Assembly: GCF_018873765.1 (NCBI RefSeq)
Contig: NC_057919.1
Location: 60,735,484 to 60,799,483, forward strand
Source of the DNA: Telopea speciosissima
Taxonomy: Eukaryota > Streptophyta > Magnoliopsida > Proteales > Proteaceae
Direction of reading: 5' to 3'
Length of the DNA: 64,000 nt
A program made the position numbers and the translations under genes. The notes under the pieces were generated by a model. It had not been told where the DNA came from and ran no database searches. It worked only from the letters and a program-made list of their open reading frames with translations. Shown in pieces: positions 31,259 to 46,200 of the stretch. How positions within the stretch are numbered: the first letter of the stretch is position 1; the number at the start of each line of letters is the position of its first letter.

Positions 31259-34200
31259 ATGATTCTGGAGGTGACTACGGGTTGTGGTTTTGCCACATCA
31301 TGTTCAGCACGTCTACCACCAAGGAAAAGATGTCATTCTAACTGTTACAAAGTCGTGTGGAAGTTGAACCAAGTCTCAAATTTCAAGGCCCCAGTATCCA
31401 CCTTGGAGATCCACCATAGAGTCAGAGGGTCAGGTTCTCTATTATACTCTTTCCCAAACATTTGCAATCTATAATGTAATGTTTTTCTAGTAATAAAATT
31501 ATGTTCTTTAAGTCATGAACATTGTCTAAGATGTGGCAAATTTGAATTAATTGATTGTCCACTACTTAGACGATGACCTTCTCGTGAATTCAGAAATTTG
31601 TCAAGTTTACTCAGGATTGACCTATCCCATATACTGCCAGTTGGACTTTTATCCCCAAGAAACTTATACCCACTCTAACCAGTTTTTCCCCCCTATAAAT
31701 CTACAGATGTGAATGCTTTGATGTGTACAAAGAGCTCGTTCCTTATCAGGAGGCATGGTCCTGGCAAAAATCTGTAGTAAGAAAAAGGCTGGCTTTGATA
31801 GGAAGAGATGACGATTGCTGTGACAATCTAATTATTCTTCAACACCCTCCTGTTTATACATTGGGAACTGGTAGTTCTGAGGAATACTTGAATTTTGACC
31901 GGAAGAATGCTCCATATGATGTTTACCAAACAGAACGTGGTGGGGAGGTCACGTTCCACGGACCGGGTCAGGTACTTCTTTTTCTTTTAGCCATATGGTT
32001 CAAAATTGTTGTGTTGATAATAGATTTGTAATTAGTTTATCGTTTATTGCTTCTTTTCTTTTCTTTTCTTTTGGCCTGGGGGGCCGGGGTGTTAAGGAAG
32101 AATAAAACTTATGTTTTTTGGCGCGCACACCCTTACCTTGCAAGCAAGGTTTTGATGATTGGAATTGGTTTTGCTTATTTGTTCAATCCATGTTGGGACC
32201 GGCAAAGGCTTGACACTTTCTCATTCTTTGCAATCAACTAAACTAATGCAGTTCAGAGAATCAAAGCTATATTGAGAACCTTCCCATGAGAGCCTTCCCT
32301 ACCGTGAGTGCCAGCCTCCATGGATGACCTCCTTGATGTGGTGCCGTCACCAACCAGGTCCCCCCTTACCCATCCTTCGTCTCCTCACCCTGGCCTCCCT
32401 CCTGCCCCTCCCCTTCCCAGACTTGGATGGCATGGATCTCTTTAGTCAAGCACCTATGCCTTCTAAAGGTTTCCCTCTTCACTTTGCCTCTCCTTCCATT
32501 GTTAGGAGCTCCAAGATAGTTCACCGTCTGACTGGCTTCTTGGACAACGAGGCAAGTAACTGGCTCAATTCCTTGGTCGGTCATTTCATCGAAAGTCGAC
32601 CTCTGTTTAAAATTGTCAAATTCTCCTTGACCAAGCAATGGAGACTGCAAAGGAATATTGGTACTTACCTGATGGATAATGGTTTTTTTTTTTTTATCTT
32701 CAAGTTCTCTGATGAAAATGATAAGTTGTGCACTCTAGAGGGAGGTCCATGGCAAGTTGGCCGGAAACCAATTATCTTCCGACAATGGGATCATCATCTC
32801 CAATTTCATTGAGTTGACCTTAGTACCATTCCTTTGTGGACCTCTCTGCCTAGTCTCCCTCTCCACTTCTGGTGTGCTGATGGACTTAGTATTGTTGGTT
32901 CGGTGTTGGGGAAACCCCTCTATTCAGATGCTATAATCAAGAAGAAAGATCGGCTTGCATTCGCTCAAATTTGTATCAAGTTCTCCGCCGAGGAACCCCT
33001 GCTGTCCTCCATCACAGTCGTCGACGACGAAGGATACACGTTCCAACAAGAAGTTGTCTTTGAATGGAGCCCTCCCAATTGTCTTGTCTGTAAAGTGTTT
33101 GGGCATGACCCCAATTTATGCTCTCCCAAGTCAACCGTGGATGTCGAGCAACCCCTCGTCTCAAATACCCTTGCATCTCTGACCACCGAACACATCACCA
33201 CCATCTACCGTCCTCCACCACCTTCCCTCTCCAAGCCCATTCCTACCCCCTTGTTAAATTCTAGGGGTATTTAAGTCTATTTCAGTCTTTAAGGCTATTC
33301 GCGGTTGTGGTTTCTTGGTTTAGTAGAGTGTCATGGGTACAGGGGTATTGTGGTCATTGTATCCTTCTTTTATTCTAGTAGTGAGTTATTATAAATATAA
33401 GGGGAGAGTCTGCGGGAGAGAATTATCTTTCTTGCCCTAGGCTATTCCCCCCTTCGTGGATAGCTTGCTTCTTCTTCTCTCTTCTTTCTTCATTCTCTCT
33501 AACCTGGTTATAGAATCCTTAACACTCCTCATCTGGCCTTCGATCTCAAAGCCGTGGTCGGCGTAAGTTGTTGGCATCATAAAAATTGGTATCGTGACAC
33601 CCACTGGCTCCCCCAATGGCCATGGTACTGTCGATATCTCCAGACTTCTGGTCCTTAGCCCAGAGCGGCCATCGGTTTCTCACCATCCCTGTTGTTAGTG
33701 TTGTTGCTGACAACCTTGTTATTCCTCTTGAGGTCATGGCAGGTGTTGTTCCTTGCATTCTGTCTTCTCCTTGTCCCTCGAACCATCGCCATTACCATCC
33801 TGACTTTGATGCTTGCCCATAGTCGTACCCAACCACCGTCTTTCATCACTCTGCTCCTTCGTAGAACCTTTCCCTACAGCTTCCTCTATCTGCGAGAACC
33901 CGTCCTTTGAATCGATCCCTTCCTCAAATTCCCTTGCCCATTATTTATAATGAACCTCCTCTTAACCCCAGCCTATCTAGTATCTACTGTGGAGCCAATC
34001 CCTTTGGTCCTCCCGAGCCAAACCCCTCATTTCATTTTTGGGCCTGTCCTTGAAGTCGCCCCTCCCAAGCTTCTCCACTTTATTCTTAGGCCCACTTATA
34101 TGACCGTCCTAATCCAGTCCCTTTCTCCCCTGGACGTGGGTTTGAACTCCCCCTTGCATGATCCGCTACCCCAGCTTGAGTAACTCGTCTTCTTCACCCA

Positions 34201-37200
34201 CTTCTCTATTTCTCTCCCGTTCTGCTCCGCCAATGTTTGGCCATGTGGCTCCCCTCTATACGTGTTTGGTGGTACCCTAGGTCCTCCCCTCCCTCCACTG
34301 TCCTCCCCCATCCACTCTCTCTCCTTTCATCCCTTCTCCCTCTCGCCGTGAATATTGTAGACGCCACTGCAGTAACCCAACCATTCCTCGCCTGTCCTCT
34401 AGCTCTAGCTCTATGGAGCTCTTGTTGCACCCCTCCCACATTGCGTAATGAACTAGGGTATTGTCTGGTATACCCGAGGTCTTAATACCCCATCCAAACA
34501 AGCTGAAGTGCCCTCCCATATCAAAGTTCACCAAGCTGACTTTTGTTGCCTCATTGAACCGAAGTTAAAGAGGTTAATGCTCCCCGTATTGCCTCCTTAA
34601 TTTCCCTACTCTCACCATCCCAATGGCCACCTTTGATTTCTTTGGCACCCATCTAAAATAAAATCTTCTCTCATGTCCTCTCTCAGTTGATGCATCTCAA
34701 TATCTCTAATATTCACCAGAATTCTTTTCACCGCTACCTATGCCTCCAATAGTTCCTCTGAAAGGATCTCGCTTTGGGGAGATCTCTGTCTCATTGCCTT
34801 GCAGGTTCGCACGCTTGGAGATTGGTAGGTGACTTTAATGTGGTCCGGTATGGTCATGAAAAGCAGGGTGAGGATAGCCTTGATGCTCCTTCCGATGATG
34901 CCTTCAATGAATGCCTTGAGGACATTGGCATAAATGATTTGAGATGGTCCGATCTGAAATTCACTTGGCACAATAGAAGATGTGGTGATTCAAGGATCAC
35001 CTGCAAGATTGATAGGGTCTTTGTCAATGAAGCTTGGCTATCCTTCTTCCCCTCTTCCCATGCCACTTTTAACCGCCTAGCATTTCCAATCATAGCCCCA
35101 TCACTATCCTTGTCCAGCCTTACATCTCCTTCAGCCCTAAACCACTCAAATACTTGACATGTGGCCCTCCTACCCTGACTTCATTAATGTTGTTCAAAAT
35201 GCTTGGGCTAAACAGTCCATTCCTATTTGATCCCTCTTATCTCCTTTGCTAGAAGGCTAAGAAATGTCAAAAGTGCCCTTAAAGCTTGGCTTCTACTTTT
35301 GGAAATATCTCCTCCTGGTAGCCGACAGTAGAGATAAGCTCAGTGATATTCAAAGGAGGATCCAATTTGACATCCATAATTCCCTTCTGGCGGAGGAGGG
35401 GAAATTGGCCTCCTTGGATCTCCTTTCCTTGGTAACTCAAGAGCAGAGTTTTTTAAAGCAAAAGTCAAGAGTGAAATGGTTGGAGCCCGACGACTCCAAT
35501 TCTGCTTATTTTCACCATTTTGCAAAGCCAAGATTAAAAGCCAATTTCATCCCCTTGCTTTTGGCTCCAAACGGTTCCCCTCTTTCCTCGGTTGAAGACA
35601 TTAAGATGGAGGCAGTAAACTACTTCATGCAGCTCTTCCGCTCTGCTTCTATGGCCCCCCTCAGATCCTATCTCTGATGGCCTGCTCAATATATTCATCC
35701 CCAACTCCCTCTTTGGTGCTCTCCAGGCTATCACCTCTGAGGATGAGATTCTAGTTGTTGTCCATTCACAAGGTTTACAGAGCCCCTGGTCCAGATGGCT
35801 TCAGCATGGGATTCTTCTCTTCCTCTTGGGTCATTATTAAAGTGGACCTCACCTTGGGTCTGAGAAGCTTCTTTTTTCAACCCAAGTCAAATTAAAGGTG
35901 TTAACCACACCTTCCTTAGTCTCATTCCCAAGAAAGAAGGTACTTCCTCCATACCTGACTTCAAGCCTATATCTCTTTGCAACCTCTTGAATAAGTTCAT
36001 AGCTAAAGTGTTTGCCAACAAGCTCCAGCTATGGTTGATTCCCTAGTTAGTGACAACCAATCAGCTTTCATGGCCGGTAGAAGTATCACAGACAACATCC
36101 TCCTTTGCAATGAGTTGGTAAGAGATTTTGGGAGAAAGAGCCTACTCCCCTGCTGCCCTTTTGAAGATTTGACATCCACAAAGCATTTGATTCTTTTAGA
36201 TGGGACTTCATTGCTAATGTTATGCTCAAGATGGCCTTCCCTCCTATCTTTGTCAACTAGATTCATCACTACATTTCCTCCCCGCAGTTCTTGGTGCTTA
36301 TCAATGGTAGCATCAATGGTAGCATTGCAGGATTCTTCGCTTCCACTGTTGGAATTCGTTAAGGTTGTCCCCTCTCCCCCCTCCTCTTCACCATAGCCCT
36401 TGAAGTCCTATTCATAAGTATCCAATCTAGCACGAACCATCAACTCATTTCTCTTTTGCTCAAGTGTAACGCTCTCAAGATCACCCACCTTGCCTTTGTT
36501 GATGATCTCATGATCTTCTCTAAAGCGAACCCTCTCTCGATCGACTCTAGTATGTCCTAGTTTTGCCTTTTTGAAGGGTTTTCGGGCCTTCAAATCAACC
36601 TATTGAAATATCTCCTATTTTTACGGGTGTCGTAGACGTTGACAAAAGTCTTTTGCAAGAGAAGACTGTTTTCTCCTTAGGCCACCTCCCGGTCAAGTAT
36701 ATGGGCTTGCCTTTGATCCCTGCTAGGTTATATGCTCACCATTGCACTCCTATTCTCGACCTCTTGCCCAAGAGGCTCCAGCTTTGGTAGGGCAAGCTCC
36801 TCTCCTACGCCGGCCATCTCGAGTTAATCAGATCGGTCCTTCAGTCCTCTTATAATTATTGTTGTCTGGTATCTTTGGATTGCCCCAGGCCATCATTAAG
36901 GAGTTGAAGTCCCTTATGTGTGCCTTCCTTCAGAAAAGTTCTGCTACCTCTAGAGTCCTTCACCCCCATCAATTGGGCCACTGTCTGCCTTCCCAAAGAT
37001 GAGGGAGGTCTAGGCTTGCGAAGAATCAAAGAAGTTAACAATGCTGGTATCCTCAAGTTGATCTGGAAGATAGTGGATAAGAAGAGAAGTATTTGGGTCG
37101 ATTGGCTTTACTCCAGGTTGCTCCGCAATGATTCTATCCAGACCGTCCCCTCTTCTCCTGATGCCTCCTGGGTCTGGAGAAAAGTCTTGAAGCTTCGCCC

Positions 37201-40200
37201 TCTTGTTTATGGGGTTGCTACCTCCCTGATTGATGATGGTGCCTCCACTAGTCTTTGGCTAGACCATTGGCACCCTATGGGTGTTCTCCTCCATTTAGTA
37301 GGTGCCAGAGCCATTTACAGTATGGGTTTCAGTAAGCAGTCCTTGGTTGCAGAGATCATTCGAAAAGATGGTTGGGCTCTCCCTCCCTCTTCCTCCCCTC
37401 TGTTGTCCGCAGTTTGGAGTGCTTTGCCTTCCATCCCCAGAAGGGCTGCAGGTTCTGGAGATGTAGTTGTCTGGTCCCCTTCCTCTTCGGGCCTCTTCAG
37501 TTCCAAGTCGGCATGGGACCTCATCCGAGCTCGTGGCTCTATGTTGCTTTGGTGCAAGCTGGTTTGGTTCAAAGGCCACATTCTGCGTCACAGCTTTACT
37601 GTTTGACGGGCTTCTACAATTGCCTCCCAACGCAGTCATTCCTCATTCACCGGCAGATTCCTATCTCCTCTTCCTACTGCCTTTGTTGGAACTTGTTTGA
37701 GATGTGGACCATCTCTTCTTCTCTTGTCCGTTCTCTTCGATTTGGAAAGAGCTCTTGGCCAAGTGTTGGCCTAGGCGAAGGAGGATTCTGGACTTTGCAA
37801 GGGAATGGATTTGGGTGGACATGACTTTGTGGCATGTCTACCTGTAACGTGGTGGGCAAGCTTGCTTGGGGCTGCCATCCATCATATTTGGATGGAGTGC
37901 AATCTTAGAAAATGGACCCGAACCGTAAATCTTTCCAGCAGATTTGGGAGTCTATAGCTTTTGATGTTAGATGCAAGGCATATTCGGTCTCCTCTCGGTG
38001 TGCTGACTCCCCAAGGAACAGGCCTATTATTGTCTCCTGGGGTCTCTCTCTCTCTCTTTGCTTCAGCCTCCCTCCCCACCCCCCCCGCCCCCCCTATCTG
38101 AGGGTTGGGCTTGGTTCCTCTGTTATTGGATTTTTTGTAATTCTTTTTTTCTTTCTCCCTTGTTCTACGGGGCTCCTTGTATCTGTCTCTTTTTGGTAAT
38201 GAATTATTTATTTCACCCAAAAATTAAAAAAAAGCTACAGCTTCTGAGTTGCATAGAATAGCCATTTATGAAGAGATGGACGGCATTTATTTTCTCTGTG
38301 TCTCTGTTTCTCTTTGTCTCTCTCTCTCTCTCTCTCTCCCTCTCTAAACCTAGTGCAAGTCCCACTTTCGCAGGGGCACCGTGAGGGGGGTCAGACGATA
38401 ATCGGCCCTGACCTGTTTATACATTGCACAAATTGGTCACCCTCAGACTCAAACCTGTGTTTTCACACTGGTAACCAAGCTTTTATTGTCGCAAAAAACT
38501 GCCTGAGAGCTTGTTTGTGCAGGCTCATGTCCGTATTTCCGTACTTTCATCTCATTCCCTTCCTCTATATGCCCTTCTCTTTCCTTTCCTATCCTTTTGC
38601 TTTCTAAGCAGGGGTTGGAAGCACATCTCTAAATCCTTGCCTGCGATGGAGGTAGGCAACCCTGTAAAAAGCTAGAAAACTTATTTTCATGGTGTTAATG
38701 AGGGGACTGGAGGGTATGTGTGTGTGTCTATTGATCAAGATCAGTGGAGACTGATCCATCCTGGATCCCAATCTTTAAATCTTTGCCTGCAAAGGAGCTG
38801 GGCAACCCTGTAAAAAGTTTAGAAGACTGATTTTCTTGGTGCTAGTGAGGGGAGGAGCTCTTCAGTCTCGTATGTTTCACTTTTTTCTGGAGTGGGTTTT
38901 AGAAGATTGGTTAAAAGAAGAGATCCTCTTTGCAGGTAATTTAGGGGATGTAGCCCTGAGAGAGTATGGTTCACAGATAAACTGCACTTGGATGCCAAAT
39001 GACGGTAATTGTTAGAGGATTCAGTGGAGGTTTATTGCTCTTTATTTTATCGTTTGAGTCAGTGGTTTTTGTTTCTTGAATAATGGACTGTTAGGGTGTT
39101 GAGGATATAGTAGCTTTGATTTGTTGAAATATATTCAGGAATAATGCAAGATTAATCATGGGAATGAAGTAAATGATTGGAGTGTGCCACTTTTTCAGTT
39201 CCCCCCAGGGTTTAAACTTTAAAATGAAGAGAAAAGGCGAAGTGCTTACATTTACTGAAAGTTGGCATAGTCAGGTCATTTAATTTAGTTGTGACGTTTT
39301 TTTTAATTGTCCCTTAAGCTTTCTTGATTCTTGTTTGTTGTGTTAACTTGTGATTCCACCTTAATTTGGATTTTTTTTTTTATTTTGATTCTTGGTTCAT
39401 ACCGCTCTGTAGCTAGTCATGTACCCCATTCTCAATTTGAGGTATCACAAGATGGATCTTCATTGGTACCTAAGGGCACTTGAGGAGGTGGTAATCCGAG
39501 TTCTTTCATCGACATTTTCTATCAAGGCTTCTCGACTTGATGGTCTTACTGGTGTTTGGGTTGGTATGCCTCATCATCCTTTTATGGAATTTCTACCAGT
39601 GTGCATCATCTACTCTGCAACTCTTCTGCTAGGTCTCTATGATATATGATTCTTGAATATTTCATAAAATAGTTATCAGGATGTCTGGTATGCTGACACA
39701 AGAATTTCAAAGGGAAGTCTTACAATTCATAGTTGTCAAAGCGTCGCCTAGGCGACGAACGTTTTCAACCCACCCCTCAGTAAGGGCCTGCCATAAGCAA
39801 GCACGAAAGAAAAGAAGGCAACCAGGAGAAGCAGCGAAGAAAGAGCTCGCGCATAACTCGCAAAACAAAGCACTCAACCATAGGGTAGCAACTAAACTAA
39901 AGGAAGATGGTCGTATATAAGGACAGGTCCTGGAATCAGTCAGTCAATAGTGGAAAACATGCTTCAGAAGAGAAGCTACATCCACTACCTGCATTCACCC
40001 TGACAGGCTAACCCGAGCGTACCAAAGGACTTACCGACCGAACCTGCTCACTAATGTGACTCTAGACAAAAAATTTCACCCGATCACCTTAATGCCCCGC
40101 TTGGAAAGCTCTCCTCTACCACGCCCTAGCCTAGCCCCTAACCCCTAAGGCAGCCCTAAGCAGGCTAAGGAAAGGAATAAACTGCCTAGGCATCCAGGCG

Positions 40201-43200
40201 CCTTTCTCTCACCTTGGTTTCTGGTGTCGCCTAGGCGTCGCCTTGTTGGTGTCCTCTTGTTTTAAATCCCGTCACTCGCTTTGGTTCGCCTAGGCGCCTT
40301 AACAACTATGCTTACAAAGATGCTGATGCAATCAATCCAGCATACCTGACATTAAGCTTGTAGGCCCAAGAATTTAAGCGTGGATCCATTTTCACACTAA
40401 TTGTAGTAATTGCTGAGTTAAAATTGTGTTATTGCGTTTGGTTCGATTTTTTCTCTATATGATTTGATTTATTCTGTTTCTAATTTATCTTGGGTGTCAG
40501 TAAGAAAATACTAGTTTTAGGAAAGTGAAAGTTGCTGGTTGTCACTTTTTCCATGGCCAACTTTAGAATTAGACGCCTGTGTAGTGGGAAAATCATGGCC
40601 AAATTACTGACATATGATCAGTTTCTGACATGAGCTGTGTTTATTGAAGGTTTACTTTAGAGTTCCTGTCTCTTAGTTTTTATGATTGCTAGTGGATGAG
40701 ATGGAGTGGTATAAAGCCAGAATATGAGGAATGAAGTCTTTGCTTATGAGTTCTGTTTTTGATACAGGTTCCAAACTTTCCCCATCTTCTGCAAGGTGTT
40801 GATCCTTTGTCTAGGAGCTAATCCCTAGCATAGTTATCATCACATTAAGGCGAGCCATGGCGGTTTGCCAAGGAGCCCAAATCAAGTGCCTGATTCGAGG
40901 AACATGTGCCTCTTCTGTGTTCTGATCTATGATTCCATTGGTGTTGATGCTTTAGAGTCTCTTGATGGGGATTCCTAGTCCAATAGGGTATGAGTAGTGC
41001 AACTTTACCCCCATATTTAGAGGGGACTTATGGGGACTAGCATCCCAACAACTATGTCTGCAATGAGGACCATGAGCATCTAACCCTGCTTTAATATCTA
41101 GATTTGAAAGGAACACCCTGGCCTTTTCATCTAGCAAGTCCCTTAGTTTCTTGTTTTATCTTTTTTTATTAATATTCTTGTCCCATCTTCTCTTGAAAAG
41201 CAATGGAATATGAGAATAGGTGGGTTTACTTGTCGAACCAGTCAACCTTGCATATCCTTTGGTGTCAATCACATCAAGTTTGGCTCAGTGAATCCAGCAG
41301 GCAAAGCAGGCATAGGACAGATGTGCTTCTCTATTGCGCTTGATTGACTTGGGTGACAGTCTTGTCAATCTCGAACCACCAAATCTATCTCCATTTGGCT
41401 TGGTATTATCGATGAAAAAAGGGTTAGGTCTTTGATAGTGTTAAGAGGATCAGAATTAGAACTTAATGCTTGGATGATTTAATTCATCCCAAGCACATAT
41501 GTATTTATAACTATAATGAAAGAATGATCAAAAGTACATGAGCAATGCGGGACTAAACCACACTCAAGGAACTAACAAAATAATAAAGGGAAAAAGTCCA
41601 GAATACCCCCACGGTATTCTGGCCCATATATCGAACACTCCCCCTCAAGTTGGAGCATATATATCATGCATGCCCAACTTGACTAAGATAGGATGAAACA
41701 GCTTGCCACTCAGTCCCTTGGTGAATATATCAGCCAGTTGATCAGTAGACTTCACAAAGGGAACACAAATGAGGCCGGCGTCAAGCTTCTCCTTGATGAA
41801 ATGTCTGTCAACCTCCACGTGTTTAGTGCGATCATGCTGGACAGGGTTATGAGCAATGCTAATGGCTGCTTTATTGTGACAATAAAGCATCATGGGATGA
41901 TGGACAGCAACACCGATATCCTGCAATAATCCTCTAAGCCACAAAAGTTCACAGATGCCGTGGGCCATGGCACGAAACTCGACTTCAGCACTAGACCTTG
42001 CCACAACATTCTGTTTTTTGCTACGCCATGTGACAAGGTTCCCACCTACAAAGGAACAATAGCCAAAGATAGCCTTCCTGTCAGTAGAACCAGCCCAATC
42101 GGCATCAGTATAAGCTTCAACCTTAAGGTGACCATTGGGAGATAGAAGGATTCCCTTTCCTGGAGCAGACTTCAAATACCGCAAAATGCGATGGACCGCA
42201 TCCATATGAGAGGAATAGGGATCATGCATGAACTGGCTCACCAAACTTACAGCAACAGCTATGTCAGGTTGTGTGTGGGAAAGGTAGATTAGTTTGCCCA
42301 CTAACCGCTAATAACCACCCTTGTCAACAGGCTCACCCTCTTTCTCCCTAAGTTTTGTAGTAGCTTCCATAGGAGTATCTGAAGGATGACAACCCAGCAG
42401 CCTTGTCTCAGTCAATAGATCAAGAACATATTTTCTTTGAGAAAGAAAGATGCCCTTAGAAGATCGAGCAACTTCTATCCCTAGAAAATATTTTAGAGGA
42501 CCAAGATCTTTGACCTCAAACTCACGGCCAAGAAAAAGTTTCAAATCCCTGATTGCAGCATCATCATTACCAGTGACCACAATATCATCCACATAGACTA
42601 TGAGAAGAGTGACCTTGTCACCCAGCCGTCTGATAAATAAAGTGTGATCAGCATTGCTCTGCTTGTAACCTGCTGAAATCATAGCCTTATGAAATCTGCC
42701 AAACCAGGCTCTAGGTGACTGTTTTAAACCATAAAGGGCGCGCTTCAATTTACAGACCCTGCCCCTAGTCCTGTCATCAGAAAAGCCTGGTGGAATGTCC
42801 ATATATACCTCCTCCTCAAGCTCCCCATGGAGGATGGCATTCTTTACATCTAACTGCTGAAGATCCCACCCAAGATTTGCAGCACAAGATAATAACACCC
42901 TAACGGTGTTGAGCTTTGCCACTGGTGCAAAGGTCTCCTGATAGTCAACTCCATAAGTCTGAGTGAACCCCTTTGCAACCAGTCGTGCCTTATACCTATC
43001 CACCGAACCATCAGCCTTCTGTTTAACCACGAAGACCCATTTACATCCCACTATTTTTTTCCCTAGAGGAAGAGCCACAAGATCCTACGTATTATTTTTG
43101 TGTAGTGCTCCCATTTCTTCCAACATTGTTGCCTTCCACTTTCCATCTGTAGATGCTTCCTGCCAATTTCTAGGAATCGAGATAGAGGAAAGAGAAGATA

Positions 43201-46200
43201 CAAAGGCACGAAATGAGGGAGAAAGAGAGTTATAAGAAACAAAATGAGATATGGGATGTAAAGTGCAAGTCCTAGTACCTTTGCGAAGTGCAATAGGTAG
43301 GTCGGAAGAAGAGGGATTACCAAGAGGTGTAGGATCCATGTCTGGAACCGGCAATTGGATGGGTACTGGTGCTATAGTGGGTTGCAGCTGCCTTCTGTTA
43401 GATCTGCCCCTTGTATAGGTGATTATGTTGGAGTTGTCAATTCTCTTCTGAAATTCACCAATAGTTCTCTGGACTGGAGTCAGCTCCCCCTGGATAGGAA
43501 CATTAACAACACTATTTTCTATGGTCTCCCCCTGTAAAGGAATCCCATTAGGTGAGGGAGGAACAGCCAGAGGGTGTTGGGCAGTCTCCAAAGTAGGATG
43601 GGAAGCATCCAAAAGAGGCTGGGCAGCAACCGTGGGTGGTAATGAAGGCTGGGCAGCAGCCAGAGGAACCTCAGGTAGAGGAATCTCAAAGGACACATCT
43701 TCACTAGAACCCTCCCCCTGAAGAGGTGGCGAAGAATAATAAGAAAGGGACTCATGGAAAATAACATCCATACTCACCATGGTACGGCGGGAAGGGGGAT
43801 GGTAGCATTTATAACCTTTCTGGGTTGGGGAATAACCCAAGAAAATACAACAAAGCCCCCGAGGTTCAAGTTTTCCTGGAGATTTGGTATCTCTAGCATA
43901 ACACACAACCAAACACTTTGGGAGGCACAATAAAGGAGGAATTACCCAGTAAAATATCAGAGGGGCTGCGGGAGTTAAGAACCCGAGAGGGTAGCCTATT
44001 GATGAGATAGGCTGCAGTGAGAACCGCATCCCCCCAATATTGAGACGGGACATTCCTTGCAAACATCAAAGCCCTAGCTATTTCCAACAAGTGGCGATTT
44101 TTCCTTTCCGCCACACCATTCTGGGCAGGTGTATCTACACAACTAGTTTGATGAATAATTCCATGATCAACCAAATATTTTTGAAATTGTGATTCTGTAT
44201 ACTCTGTTCCATTATTACTTCTCAATATTTTGAGAGTAGCCTGGAACTGAGTTTGGACCCTTTTATGATAGTGCTGAAAACATGAAAAAACTTGATTTTT
44301 TGTGTGCAAAAGATATACCCAGGTGTTCCTAGAATGACAATCAATGAAAGAGACAAACCAACGATGACCAGAAATAGATGGTGTACGACTAGGGCCCCAA
44401 ACATCAGAATGCACCAATTGAAAACAAGAAGAACTCCTTTTATTCGAAATTGGATAAGTTGAACGTGTCTGTTTAGCCAGAACACAAGCCTCACAAAAAA
44501 AGTCATCCTTAGTACGAAGGGCGACCAAACTAGGAAATAAATGAGCTAAAATTCCTAAAGGTGGGTGACCTAACCTAGAGTGCCACTGGTAAAGTTCAGA
44601 AGAGACCATGGAGTTCTGGTGTAGCGGAGAAGGTAATGGTGGTGGAGAGAAGCGACCGTCATCAAGCAGGTACAGCCCACCGTGCACTTTACCCAATCCA
44701 ATCGTCCTCCCAAAGTCCAGATCCCGAAACACGCAATGAGAAGGAAAGAAAGTGACTTTGCAGTTAAGATCACGGGTAATACAACTAATGGAAAGAAGGT
44801 TAGTAGTAAAATTAGGAATGTGTAAAACAGAGGACAAGGGAAGAGAGGAAGTGCAGTTGATGAGTCCTTTTCCAGATATGGAAGAAAGGGAACCATCAGC
44901 CACTTTAACCTTGTCTTTCCCAGAAGTGGGAGAATATCTATGAAACAGGCTAGAGGAACCGGTCATATGATCTGTAGCTCCAGAGTCTATGATCCAAGGA
45001 TGTGAAGCTACAGAAGCACAATGACCTCCAAAAGGAATACCTGACCGGGCAAAGTGTGAACCTGAAGGAGTAGAAGAATTGGCAGTAGCTGATGTAGTAG
45101 AGGCAGCAGCAGCGGAAGACCTCAGCATACATAGGAGTGCCTGTAGATCATCCTGGGATAGACCAGGGTCAGTAGCAGGGGCTGCAGTAACAGTCTCAGT
45201 CTGATGGGCCTTGGTCTTTATCTTTGTCTTGGCCTTGGCAGCCCTCTTTGCCTCAAAGTCAGCCGGTTTCCCATGAAGTTTCCAACACTTCTCCTTGGTG
45301 TGGTTAGGTTTGTGACAGTACTCACAGACAATAGACCCTGTAGTTGAATCACCAAGAGAAGCAGTGCCACTAGGTACAGGAGTGGCAGGGGCAGCAGCCT
45401 GTAAAGCTGACCTATCAGTAATAGGAGGGTGCAACATGGCAGCCCTACGGTTTTCTTCAGAGGAGACCAGGGCATAGGACTGTTCAAGTGTGGGAAAAGG
45501 CTTGTGACCCAACACTTGAACCAGAATCTGATCATACTCCACATTTAATCCTGCCAAAAAATCATAAACTCTAATCTTGTCCACATGTTGCTTATAAGAA
45601 GTAATATCAGCAGCTGTATTCGGGTGAAAGTCAGAAAAATGGTCCAGTTGCTGCCAAAGGCTGCGCAAGGTAGCATAGTATTTGGAGACTGTCAACTCTC
45701 CCTAAGTAGTGTGAAGGACCTTCTTCCTGAGGTCATATACTTGGGCATCATTGCCAAGCTGTCCATAAGTCTCCTTGCAAGCAGCCCAAATTTTCGAGGT
45801 TGTGTCAAGGAGAAGAAAATTGTGCTGCAGATCTGTAGTCATAGAACCGATCAGGTAGGACATAAGAACTCCATTGTTGGCAAGCCACTTGCCATGAGCA
45901 GCTCCAACCTCAGTAGGCATAGTAGTGGTTCCCCTAATATGACCAGTAAGGCCACGGCCAGCAATGGCAAAGGAGGCAGACCTAGACCAAAGCAAGTAAT
46001 TAGTGCCATCCAACTTGATTGGATTTGGGGAAAAAGTATGATAATCTGGTTTGCTGTTTCCATCACCAACAGAGGTAGCAGTCGAATCCACAGAGTCACC
46101 CATAAAGACAGGAGAGAACCCCAAATCGTAGAATGGGGCTGTAGTGAAGAGAAACCCAACAAAACCTTCAAGTTAAGGGCTGAAAAAAGGATGAGAACCT

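Noticed and set aside
33546-38220. Minus-strand ORFs opposite the LINE
   Set aside because: Antisense shadows of the plus-strand LINE coding sequence.
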